From assembly GCA_030447945.1 (NCBI GenBank), contig JAUJNV010000021.1, positions 1 through 18,708 of the forward strand: a DNA stretch of 18,708 bases, in the 5' to 3' direction. Positions 5,598 to 13,853 of the stretch are shown here, piece by piece. A model generated the notes under the pieces. The model saw only the letters and a list, made by a program, of their open reading frames with translations. It was not told the origin of the DNA and made no database searches. Numbering within the stretch: position 1 is the first letter of the stretch; the number at the start of each line of letters is the position of its first letter. This DNA comes from Fimbriimonas sp. GTDB lineage: Bacteria; Armatimonadota; Fimbriimonadia; Fimbriimonadales; Fimbriimonadaceae. Position numbers and translations under genes: made by a program.

Positions 5598-6630
5598 CGG
5601 GGTGGTACTGGATGCTCGCCGCGTCCAGGTCCGGCACGTGGATGCCCTCCACGGTGCCGTCGTTGAGGTTCAACTGGGTGACCTCAGCGCCCGTCCCCTT
5701 AAGCGAGTCGGGGGAGACGGCGTAGCCGTGGTTCTGCGAGGTGATCGTGACCTTGCCCGTCGCGAGGTCCTGCACCGGGTGGTTCGCGCCGCGGTGGCCA
5801 AACTTAAGCTTGAAGGTCTCGCCGCCCACGGCCTGGCAGAGGATCTGGTTGCCCAGGCAGATGCCGAACATCGGCTTCTTGCCGAGGAGCCCGCGCACGG
5901 TCTCCACCACCGGACCGAGCCGGGCGGGGTCCCCGGGTCCCGGCGAGAGGAGGATGCCGTCGGGGTTCCACGCGAGGACTTCCTCAGCGGTGGTGGTCGC
6001 GGGAAGAACGATCGGGCGGCAGCCGGCGCCCCAGAAGCGGCGCAGGATGTTGAACTTCAGCCCGCAGTCGAGCACCGCCAGGCGCAGCCGCCCGGGCTCG
6101 TCCGGCTCTTCCACAGTCTCCTTGCCGGAGGGGCCCCACTTATACGGCGCCTTCGTGCTGACTCCGAGCACGAAGTCGGTCTCGTCGTACCCCTGGGCCT
6201 CCTGCAGCACGCGCCGGCCTTCCGCGAGATCGTCGGCGATCACGCCCATCGTGACGCCTCCGGTGCGGATGCGCTTGGTGATGGCGCGCGTGTCGAGCCC
6301 CTGGATGCCCACCATGCCTCTCTCCTTCATGAGCGTGTCGACGGACTTCGTCGCCCGCCAGTTGGAGGGGATCTCGCACGCTTCGCGCACGATCAGGCCG
6401 GTCGGCTGGAGGCGGTCCGACTCGAAATCGTCCTCGTTGATCCCGTAATTGCCGATCAGCGGATAAGTGAGGAGGACGATCTGGCCGGCGTAGCTCGGAT
6501 CGCTCAGGATCTCCTGGTAGCCCGTCATGCCCGTGTTGAACACGACTTCTCCAACCGTGTGGCCAGCGGCCCCGAGGGGCTTCCCTTCGAATACGGCGCC
6601 GTCGCCCAAGAGGAGGTAGCGGGGGGTCAA
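5518..6630 (-). CDS. carA: Carbamoyl-phosphate synthase small (glutaminase) subunit
   Basis: CarA hydrolyses glutamine and channels ammonia to CarB. The N-terminal domain shows RYLLLGDGAVFEGKPLGAAG and EVVFNTGMTGYQEILSDPSY. The C-terminal class I amidotransferase domain shows GICLGNQILCQAVGG (nucleophile Cys), FGHRGANHPV, SQNHGYAV and QYHPEAAPGP (catalytic His and Glu). The frame is open to a TTG at 6711 inside a tandem heptamer. The TTG at 6630 gives 370 aa, the usual CarA length, and begins right at the conserved LTPRYLLL segment, with GGAGG about 16 nt upstream; I prefer it, without certainty. The stop overlaps the ATG of the 86-aa gene. The normal partner, carB, is about 2.8 kb downstream beyond the accessory island. 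Confidence 0.93.
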   Translation of the reverse strand: MTPRYLLLGDGAVFEGKPLGAAGHTVGEVVFNTGMTGYQEILSDPSYAGQIVLLTYPLIGNYGINEDDFESDRLQPTGLIVREACEIPSNWRATKSVDTLMKERGMVGIQGLDTRAITKRIRTGGVTMGVIADDLAEGRRVLQEAQGYDETDFVLGVSTKAPYKWGPSGKETVEEPDEPGRLRLAVLDCGLKFNILRRFWGAGCRPIVLPATTTAEEVLAWNPDGILLSPGPGDPARLGPVVETVRGLLGKKPMFGICLGNQILCQAVGGETFKLKFGHRGANHPVQDLATGKVTITSQNHGYAVSPDSLKGTGAEVTQLNLNDGTVEGIHVPDLDAASIQYHPEAAPGPWDSRPYFSDFVEQMRRAAGR

Positions 6631-6705
6631 AGGAGGAAAAAGCGTACCTCCAGGGGCAGCCTCGGCGCAAAGGACGGGCGGGAGGAGGACAGGGATGGGC
6701 TTGTA

Positions 6706-6733
6706 CCTCAACCCTCAACCCTCAACCCTCAAC
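6706..6733. repeat. Tandem heptamer, four perfect copies of CCTCAAC
   Basis: Four uninterrupted copies of CCTCAAC (GTTGAGG on the minus strand), followed by a partial unit. The GH26 gene's stop codon lies inside the array, and the array supplies the far-upstream TTG of carA. It is the kind of short tandem repeat that varies in copy number between strains. Confidence 0.9.
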
Positions 6734-8395
6734 CCTTCCCCGGCGCCTTCTTCTTGTTCTGCGGGCCCTGGACGCCCGGTGGGCGGCGGACGTAGACGAT
6801 CTCCGAGGCGCGCGCCGTCACTCGTCCCTGCGCGTCCAGCACGGCCAGGCCGATGGTGGCGCGGTTGGTTTTGATGTCCACGGTGTCGAGGTCCCATTTC
6901 GCGGGGCTGGGGCCGCGGGTGCGGCTGACTTCCTTGCCGTTCAAGCTCCACACGATCGTCGTGCGGTCGTCCCATGTCTTCGCCCACGCGCTCAGGCGCA
7001 CGATGCCGTTGACCATGTTCGCCCCGCTTAGCGGCACGACCTCCACGGGGGCCGCCTCCTTCCGGTAGTCCTTCAGGAAGTACGGCGAGCCGGTCAACTC
7101 TCGGTACAGCGCGGCCTTGGGCGCCGAATTCAGGAGGGAGTAGTCGTTCTTCTGGCGGCCGGGCATCGCGTGCTCGATGGCGTTCATGCTCAGCCAGCAC
7201 ACCGCCTTCACCCTCGGGAAGAGGCGAGGCAGCGCCGTGTAGAACTGCGTCATCTTGTCCAGAACGGCGTGCGGTCCTGCTTGATTTCGAGGCTGGACTT
7301 CCAGGGAGGCCGCGTACTCTGGCGATCATGATCGGGTGCTTCGCCGCGTACTTGCTGTAAAAGAACCGAGCTGGTCCGCCGGATTGCGCCAGTCGGCACG
7401 GCGTTGGCGATCGTTGTCGTTGAACGGTACGGAGTAGATGTTGATGCCCACCCAGTCCGTCCACTCTTCGTCGGGGGTACGCCTCGATCCTCTTCTGGGG
7501 CATCTCGAAGGGGACACCAGACCATCGCCACGTTCGGCGCTCTCCTCGCGCATAACCTTCGTCACGAGGCGAAACTTTCTTTGTACAGCTCGGGGTTACC
7601 GTTGTAAGAGGTCCAGTTCCCGTTCATCTCGCTCGCGAAGCGCAGGAAGATCGGGACACCTACCTGCCGGCATTCGCGGGCGAACCCGCGCAGATAGTAG
7701 TCGTCCCGCACCTTGTCGAGGTGCTCGGGCCCCACGCGATCTGGGAGCGGCGCCGATCCCCTTAAGGTGCTCGATCCAGCGCCGGGGAACTTCCGGCTGT
7801 ACTTGGAAGTAATTCAAAGAAGATGGGCGTGGTTCACGCCCAGGCTCTTGTCGAACGCGTCCGTCCCGTCGCCGGATGTTGTAGTCGTCGGCGTAGCCGA
7901 TGGGCGGTTGCCCGTGCTCGACGAACGCGCCGATGTAGCACCCGACGGCCGGCCTGTTCTTCGCGAGCTTCCACCGGGGCTTGACGCTCGCCGGACGGGT
8001 GACGTAGATGCGCGCCTCCGGCGTGTACCTCTGCGCGAGGTTTTCCAACACGAGGCGGCATCGACGTCCTCGGGAGCCGTTCGTACCCTGGGCGGCCTTC
8101 CGGCAGGCCAGCGGGACGAGGGTGAACTGGCCTGTCTGCACATAGGCGTTGGCGAGGGACCGCCATCGCGAAGGCGACTCCGGCTGATCCACCACCAGTC
8201 GTTCGTAAAAGGCGACTCTTTCTCCAGGGTCCGCCGGAACGCGCTTCTTGCCTCGCGGCGAACGCCATAGCCGCCCACGAGAGCGAACACGACGCCTAAG
8301 CCGACGTAGGGCCAAGGGCCTTGCGTCTAACCCGGAGAACTCCTTGAAGCCACCTGTACCAGCGTCTCCTTTCTCCGCCAAAGCGTAAGCTCCAT
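6729..8395 (-). pseudogene. GH26-like glycoside hydrolase (beta-mannanase type), multiply frameshifted
   Basis: Pieces in all three minus frames assemble into one protein of about 550 aa. It begins at ATG 8395 (SD AAGGAGAGG; MELTLWRRKETLVQVASRSS) with a membrane anchor (YVGLGVVFALVGGYG). Next are LVVDQPESPSRWRSLANAYV, helical and TPR-like, and the catalytic part with VGCYIGAFVEHGQPPIGYAD and IFLRFASEMNGNWTSYNGNP. Last are WTDWVGINIYSVPFN, HPIMI...EYAAS and the intact C-terminal piece starting MTQFYTALPRLFPRVKAVCW. The candidate acid/base Glu (codon 7628-7630) and nucleophile Glu (codon 7317-7319) are about 104 codons apart, as in GH26. Roughly half a dozen or more indels break the frame. Since purF also carries indels, sequence error is as likely as gene decay. 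Confidence 0.75.
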
Positions 8396-8409
8396 ACCTC
8401 TCCTTCAAG

Positions 8410-9263
8410 CTACCGCCTCGGGTCCATTCCTAAGGCGACCGAACGCACCAGCGGTGCGAATCTGCGCGCAAAGCGAGGAACTCCGGCCGGTATTCGGGGA
8501 CATCGCCCCTCCAGCGCGAGGAGCTTCCCGATCCGCGCCCCGGCATCTCCGACTGAGGAACGGCACCGCGCCGCGCCGCCCTGTCCGTTCCAATCTTCTG
8601 CAAGATCTCAAGCCCCGTCCGCACCTTTCTTTCTTCCCGGCTCGCCAGGAGCCGGCGCGCGACGGCGAGCCCTTCGTAAAGGAAACCGGCCGAGGAACGC
8701 GATTACCGCTTTGCGCGCGGGCAGAACCGGAGATTCGAGACACGCTTCCGCCGTGTCCACGGCGGTCTCGTCGCCGACGAGGGCTAAGGCGAGAAAAGCG
8801 TCGAGGGCAGCGTCAGAGCCTTTGGACGTGGCCAGAGACATGAGGACGGGTCCCGTTCCTCCGGAGCCGCAGCGGAAGCGGCGGCTCGTGCCGCTTGGCG
8901 TCGCAATGCTGGACGGGTTAGCGCGGCGACGATCGCTCCCCGTGCCTCTTCTGCTCCCGCCATCGCGGCTACCTCCATCGCTTGACGCGCTATCACTTCG
9001 TCGTCGCCGAGGATGATGGGCGTTAGGAGCGAGCGTCCTTCCGCGCCGATAGCGTTCATGAACAGGGCGATGAAGCGAAGCTCGCTCCGATCCGCATCCT
9101 CAAGGCATCGGACAGCATCCACTGGAGAGCGGGTCGTCCGCTATCAAGTGGCGAGAGATGTGTTGTCCGCCGCAACGGCCTCTCGGTATTCCGACCCAGC
9201 ACCGAGGGCGGGGAGCGGTCTCGGCTCCGGCTTCCTCGGCAAACCGGGTGGTCCACGTGGGCC
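8410..9263 (-). pseudogene. HEAT-repeat-like C-terminal part of the upstream secreted protein, frameshifted
   Basis: Minus-strand fragments in different frames read as consecutive alpha-helical, HEAT-like sequence: MDAVRCLEDADRSELRFIAL, LLTPIILGDDEVIARQAMEV, AMAGAEEARGAIVAALTRPA, then LDAFLALALVGDETAVDTAE and RTGLEILQKIGTDRAARR. Upstream fragments such as LPALGAGSEYREAVAADNTS bridge to the ORF ending at 9264, so this is probably the rest of that protein. A TAG at 8410-8412 would end it 14 nt before the GH26-like start, implying a two-gene operon. No single frame longer than about 110 codons survives. No catalytic function is implied. Confidence 0.6.
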
Positions 9264-11015
9264 TCACGAGCAACGATTCCCTTGCTCGTAGCTCGCGCTC
9301 CGAATACCGTCCGCGGCCCTTCGTCCTGTCGTGGCGGCTGGTGCCTCTCGGTCAGAGCCTAGATCGACGAACATCGATAATCCGCGCGCGTTCGCCTCCG
9401 GCCCCCTGAAGTGATCCCTGGGATAGACGTCGCTCCCGGATCCATCAAGAAACAGGGCGACACCGCCCACAGAAGCGGATCCGGGCGGCCCACTGGAGGT
9501 GATGTAAAGGTCGTTGCCTGCTCGGTCCACTTGAAACGCGAGGCTGTCTGAGGCTGCGTTCGAAAGGGACGTGCCGCTGTGGGCGGCATAAAGGTCATCG
9601 CCCGCGAGATCGAATAGCATCGCAACGGACGCTCGGTCTGCGCTCGCCTGTGCCGTGGATTGGGCCGAGTAAGTATCCGCTCCCGAGGCATCGTAAAGGG
9701 AGCCCACTGAGGAGATGCGGGCCGTCCCTTGACATCCGCTGCCTCCGACATAAGCGTCGTCGCCACCCAGATCGCTGAACAACCCCGCTCCGCCCCCGAG
9801 CGTGCCGTTGTGCCCCGAGGCATAACCCTGACCACCGCGCGCGCCTCCGCGATACGTCTCGTCGCCCCGGGCGTCCGCCAGCCAGCCCGCACCACCCGTC
9901 CGCCCGGCGCCCTGCGACCACGAGCCCGCCGTGTACGAATCGTCACCGGCAGCGTCGAGCAGCACGCCCATGCCGAGTGCGCCGAATCCCTGCGTAAGCG
10001 CGCCCGACCGGTACGTGTCGCGCCCCCCCGCGTCGTAGAGCGCGCCCACGCCGGCGAGGCCCGAACCCAGGGCCAAGGCACGCGCCTGGTAGACGTCGTC
10101 GCCCTCCCCCAGATCGCACGCCAGCCCGATCCCGAGAAGGCCCGCGCCAAGGCTGAGATCGGGAACGCGGTAACGGTCGTCCCCGCCGAGGTCCAGGAGG
10201 ATGGAGGCGTAGCCGACTCCGGCTCCGTAGCGCCCCGTGTAGGTATCGTTGCCGCCGAGGTCGATGCAAAGGGCCGTGTCGCGGGAGGCGTGCACGTCGC
10301 TTCCCTGCCCCGAGAGCTCGATGCGCAGGCCGCCCGCGTTCAGCCGGATCGTCTCCTTCAGCGTCATGGTCCGCGCCAGCGTCTGGAGCGCCCGCACCTC
10401 CGACCCCAGCCGCCCCGCGAGGCGACGCGCCGCAAGGCGGATTGCGGGCAGGTCGACGAGAGCGATCAGGCGCTCCACCTCCCGAGCGTGCGGCCGGGGG
10501 CGCTTGACGAACTCGATCTTCAGCGCCGAATCCTCGGCCACCCATCCGGGCAGCGCCTCCAACAGCCTCCGTCGTTGATCCGGCGTGAGCCTGCTAAGAG
10601 CCTGCTGCAGGGAGCCGTTGGCTTCCCGAAGCGCCCCCGCTAGATTCCCGAGCGGACGGCGAAACGGCTCCGGCAGCTTCGTCCCCACGTCGGCGGGACG
10701 GCCAGCCGGCTGGCCCTCGCCGATCCGGTCGCCGAAGACGCGGGAGGACAAAGTAGCCAGGTTCGCGGCCATCGAGCCACCGCTAGAGGCGTGCATCGCC
10801 ATGAGGGCGCTCGCCCCCTCCAGCGGCCTCGCCAGCGCGAGCTCCACGAGCGGGAGCCGGTAAGGCGCGGTCGACGGCTCGCGCGGAAGGTCCAGGTCGC
10901 TCAGCGTCATGTTCCCCACGTACAGCGCCTCTTCGATCCCCTTCGTCTCCATCGGCGTCAATTGGGCGCCGGCGACGGAGGTGAGACAGACGAACGGGAG
11001 ACACAAGGCGCGCAT
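9264..11015 (-). CDS. Secreted protein with D-x-x-G-x-D-x-Y repeats (probable beta-solenoid)
   Basis: 583 codons from ATG 11015. Residues 1-17 are a signal peptide (MRALCLPFVCLTSVAGA, likely cut before Gln18). Residues about 20-245 are helical and unrecognised. From about 250 to 550 there are eleven repeats of 26-34 residues, each with a core like DLGGNDTY, DLGGDDRY, DAGGRDTY, DLGGDDAY or DLAGDDLY, followed by a Gly/Ser/Ala-rich strand region. The regular Asp-Gly-Asp pattern resembles calcium-binding RTX-type turns and suggests a metal-stabilised solenoid outside the cytoplasm. A twelfth core (DLGSD) is cut short near position 9360, and the remaining tail looks out of frame, so the native protein probably continued into the HEAT-like part at 8410-9263. 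Function unknown; surface adhesion or scaffolding are guesses. Confidence 0.75.
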   Translation of the reverse strand: MRALCLPFVCLTSVAGAQLTPMETKGIEEALYVGNMTLSDLDLPREPSTAPYRLPLVELALARPLEGASALMAMHASSGGSMAANLATLSSRVFGDRIGEGQPAGRPADVGTKLPEPFRRPLGNLAGALREANGSLQQALSRLTPDQRRRLLEALPGWVAEDSALKIEFVKRPRPHAREVERLIALVDLPAIRLAARRLAGRLGSEVRALQTLARTMTLKETIRLNAGGLRIELSGQGSDVHASRDTALCIDLGGNDTYTGRYGAGVGYASILLDLGGDDRYRVPDLSLGAGLLGIGLACDLGEGDDVYQARALALGSGLAGVGALYDAGGRDTYRSGALTQGFGALGMGVLLDAAGDDSYTAGSWSQGAGRTGGAGWLADARGDETYRGGARGGQGYASGHNGTLGGGAGLFSDLGGDDAYVGGSGCQGTARISSVGSLYDASGADTYSAQSTAQASADRASVAMLFDLAGDDLYAAHSGTSLSNAASDSLAFQVDRAGNDLYITSSGPPGSASVGGVALFLDGSGSDVYPRDHFRGPEANARGLSMFVDLGSDREAPAATTGRRAADGIRSASYEQGNRCS

Positions 11016-11056
11016 GGGAAGCTTCTATTCTATCTCCTCGCGCACGCGGGGAAAAC

Positions 11057-11079
11057 GTGGCTCGGGCTTCCAGCCCGAG
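11057..11079 (+). repeat. Solo REP-like hairpin
   Basis: GTGG (11057-11060), then a perfect 8-bp stem, CTCGGGCT (11061-11068) with AGCCCGAG (11072-11079), around a TCC loop. The layout matches the ends of the RAYT element in carB (GTGG, 8-bp stem, TCC), although the stem sequence differs. It lies in the 127-nt gap between the repeat protein and the PGM-like gene, where it could also act as a transcription barrier. A degenerate second copy may follow (CTCGCCCTTCCATCCCGAG). Confidence 0.65.
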
Positions 11080-11142
11080 GAGTAGCTCGCCCTTCCATCC
11101 CGAGAAGACGGAGCACCGTCTCCCCCGGGCAAGCGGAGAAGG

Positions 11143-12243
11143 CTACGGATGCAGCGCGATCTCCACGGAATCGTGTAGCCCCAATGTGGAAAGCGTACGC
11201 TCTTCCAACGCCCGCTCGTCGAAAGGCACGACGTTCGAGGCGCGGCGCGAGCCGTCGACGGTCAATGCCAGCCCGGTCTCCGCACGGGGAGCGAGGAGGG
11301 CGAGCCGCATGGGCTCCCGCCGTAGGGTGTCCAGGAGGGGCCCCAGGAGCGCGGCGTCCAGCTCCCGCACGAACCAGTGCAGCTCCTCCTCCTGCCCCTT
11401 GGCCCGAAGCCCTTCCAAGGCATCGACCAGCGAGATCGACACATCCTCCCGCAGCAGCCGATCCGCCAACGGCCGCAGGCGCGTGCTCAGGCCCCGCCCG
11501 AACGTCGCGCGGTCGCCGTGGGTGTAGCCCGAGAGGCGCGCCAGGCCCGCAAGGCGCATCGAGGCGCTATCCACCCGCACGCGCTCGCCACGCCGCAGGA
11601 GCAGGTTCGGCACCGGCCCACGCACGCCGTGGCCCCAGGGCCAGAGGAGGTTCAGCCGGGGGAGCCCTTCGTCGATCCGCTGATCGTTGAGGGGTAGCTC
11701 TGAGAGGAGGTTCACCGAGTCGTCGACCAGCCGCCGCAGCGCGGTCTCGCCGTCCCCTTCCGGTAGGTGGGCCCGCAGAGGCTGGCCGTCCACCTCCGTG
11801 GCGGGGGTCGTGCCGAGATCGCCCATCCCCTCCCACACCAGCCCATGATCCAACCCCTCCCCCGCCAGGAGAGTCAGGGTCTTCGTATGGAGCCGCTCCG
11901 CCCGCTCCATCAGCGTCCGCAGCTCTTCCGCCGAAGGCTCGACGATCGGTACGCTCACGACGCCGTCCGCGAAGGAGAGGAGGGAGAGGTGGAAGTGGGT
12001 CGAGCGCTCGGGAGGGTCGGCCCCGAGCGCGGCGACCGTCAGAGGCCCCTGCCGAAGCTGCCCCTCGCTCGGCTTCAGGCCCAGGTACAGCGCTTCGGGC
12101 GTCTCCACGGGAGGCAGCGGCGCGAGCTTCGTCAGCGTGCCGATCTCCGCCAGCGCGTTCAGGTTCGGCAGGTTTTGACGCAGGGGCGAGTCGGCGCCCC
12201 CGGGCGAGATCAGGCTAGGGACGATAAGGATCGTTCGCCGCAT
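11143..12243 (-). CDS. ApgM-like protein (cofactor-independent phosphoglycerate mutase family), probably catalytically inactive
   Basis: 366 aa from ATG 12243, 8 nt after the purF stop, so co-transcribed with it. Overall layout and several segments follow archaeal-type phosphoglycerate mutase: RRTILIVPSLISPGGADSPL, LPNLNALAEIGTLTKLAPLP, QLRQGPLTVAALGADPPERS, and LLWPWGHGVRGPVPNLLL (compare SIWPWGQG...P.LP). The alkaline-phosphatase-superfamily catalytic parts are missing. The N-terminal metal-binding DG(x)xD has become SLISPGG, the nucleophile-serine region (PGSD-like) reads VETPEALYLG, and no DEAGH or DH...H metal motifs are seen in the C-terminal part. I infer a pseudoenzyme or a changed activity. 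The family assignment comes from recall of motifs, without a profile search. An upstream in-frame extension to 12543 overlaps purF and is not real. Confidence 0.7.
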   Translation of the reverse strand: MRRTILIVPSLISPGGADSPLRQNLPNLNALAEIGTLTKLAPLPPVETPEALYLGLKPSEGQLRQGPLTVAALGADPPERSTHFHLSLLSFADGVVSVPIVEPSAEELRTLMERAERLHTKTLTLLAGEGLDHGLVWEGMGDLGTTPATEVDGQPLRAHLPEGDGETALRRLVDDSVNLLSELPLNDQRIDEGLPRLNLLWPWGHGVRGPVPNLLLRRGERVRVDSASMRLAGLARLSGYTHGDRATFGRGLSTRLRPLADRLLREDVSISLVDALEGLRAKGQEEELHWFVRELDAALLGPLLDTLRREPMRLALLAPRAETGLALTVDGSRRASNVVPFDERALEERTLSTLGLHDSVEIALHP

Positions 12244-12251
12244 GGTGGCCC

Positions 12252-13726
12252 CTAATCCGTGTCGAGGAGCCGCATCTGCCCGTGCGAGAGCGCCGCCATC
12301 TGGCCGACCTCGGGGGGATCGTCGAAGGCGTGCTTCGTGAGGTCGGCGGACACGGGGATCGGGTAGTCGCCGCTGAAACAGGCGAGGCAGAACTGGTCTT
12401 TCCCTTTGCCGACCGCCTCCACCGCTCCGCCGATGCTCAGGTACCCAAGGCTCGTCGCGCCGACGTACTCCGCCAACGCCTCTAGGCTCATCCGGGCGGC
12501 GGCGAGCTCGCCCTTGCTCGCCATGTCGATCCCGTAGAAGCACGGAAACTTGATCGGCGGCGCGGTGATCCTGACGTGGACCTCCTTCGCACCCGATTCG
12601 AAAAGGAGCCGCACGATCTGCTTCGTCGTGGTTCCCCGCACGATGGAGTCGTCCACCAGCACGACCCGCTGGTCCCGGATGTGCTCCTCCAGCGGGGTGA
12701 GCTTCATCCGCACGCCCATCTCGCGCATGCGCTGGTCGGGCTGAATGAACGTACGGTGGATGTAGCGGCTCTTGGTCATCCCCTCGCGGTAGGGGATGCC
12801 GCTCTGGCGGCTGAAGCCCAGCGCGGCGGGGATCCCGCTGTCGGGCACGGGCACGACGATGTCCGCCTCGACCGGGTGCTCGCGCGCCAGACCCTCACCC
12901 ATCCGCTCCCGGGCGCTGTAGAGGAGCGTGCCGTACATCTGCGAGTCCGGGCGGGCGAAGTAGATGAACTCGAAGAGGCACATCGCCTTCAGAGGCGTCT
13001 CGACCCCCTGCGCGAAGCGCATCCCCTTTTCGTCCACGATTACCATCTCGCCCGGCTCCAGCTCCCGCTCGGGCTTTCCACCCACCGGTCCGAACGCGCA
13101 CGTCTCGCTTGCGACCATATAGCCTCCCGGCAGGGTTCCCGCGGTGAGAGGCCGAACGCCCGCCGGATCGCGACAGCCGATCATGAGGCGGGGCGTGATG
13201 AGGACGGTAACGCTGTAGGCGCCCTTCGCGCGCCGCATGACCTCGGCGACGGCGGCCTCGGGACCGTCGCCCATCCGTCGCACGAGAATGCGGGCGAGGA
13301 TTTCGAATCGCTGGTCGAGTCGAACCGCTCTCCCTCCGCCTCCAGCTCCGCGCGCAGCTCGCGCGCCGTTGACGAGGTTCCCGTTGTGCGCAACGGCGAT
13401 CTCACCGACGAGGCTCTGGCAGAACACCGGCTGCGCGTTGCGCAGCACGCTCGCGCCGGTCGTGCTGTACCGGTTATGCCCGACGGCCATGTGGCCAGGC
13501 AGCGCTTCGAGGGTGTCCGGGGCGAACACCTGGCTCACCAGGCCCATCCCCTTGCGCATGCGGACGCGGCACCCTCGGAAACCGCCCTTCTCCCCGACTC
13601 CTGCCCCCGCTGCTCGAGGCCGAAGAGTCCGAAGAACGCTGTGCGCGCCCCTTCGCCGTCCTGCGTCACGACACCCAGCACGCCGCATTCTTCATTAGGG
13701 CTATCGTCGTCGAAGGGATCGCTCAC
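12252..13726 (-). CDS. purF: Amidophosphoribosyltransferase (PurF), with three apparent frameshifts
   Basis: First step of purine synthesis: PRPP plus glutamine to phosphoribosylamine. The likely start is GTG 13726 (VSDPFDDDSPNEECG), with a short propeptide before the N-terminal nucleophile Cys14. Other marks are HNRYSTTGASVLRNAQPVF, HNGNLVN, the PRPP loop VVLVDDSIVRGTTTKQIV, and CLACFSGDYPI with upstream cysteines in KAMCLFEF and KFPCFYG, the [4Fe-4S] ligands of the B. subtilis type. The N-terminal piece (to GLEQRGQES...AVSEG) is out of frame with the rest, switching near 13570. A second pair of shifts (near 13367 and 13307) brackets ARELRAELEAEGERFDSTSD, which belongs to the protein but sits in another frame. 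A nearby insertion and deletion that cancel look like sequencing indels. TATAGT lies 6 nt before the GTG. Confidence 0.92.
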
Positions 13727-13732
13727 CGGCAC

Positions 13733-13738
13733 ACTATA
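13733..13738 (-). promoter_or_regulatory. Candidate -10 box (TATAGT) for a leaderless purF transcript
   Basis: TATAGT on the minus strand ends 6 nt before the purF GTG. No -35 box or Shine-Dalgarno is evident. It lies in the 127-nt divergent gap between purF and the first cyclase gene. Confidence 0.35.
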
Positions 13739-13853
13739 CAGGACGGCTGTTTGCACGCGGACGCGACGTTCGGAGGAGGGGCCGAGCCTATACTTCGGAG
13801 GAGTCGTCTTACAATGGAAGAGCGACAATAGCGGCAATCCCGAGAGACGGACC

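Noticed and set aside
6706..6733. CRISPR array or telomere-like end
   Set aside because: Units are 7 nt with no spacers, and the array sits inside a normal gene boundary.
5464..6795. Long plus-strand open frame opposite carA
   Set aside because: It is a high-GC shadow of carA: Arg/His/Val-rich, with no recognisable domain, while the minus strand has full CarA motifs.
13300..13580. Programmed frameshifting in purF
   Set aside because: No slippery heptamer or downstream structure is evident at the shifts, and two of them cancel each other, which fits indel errors better.
12576..13853. Upstream extension of the cyclase-STAND frame over purF
   Set aside because: The sequence before 13854 is antisense to purF and looks like shadow. 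Domain homology begins a few residues after the ATG at 13854.
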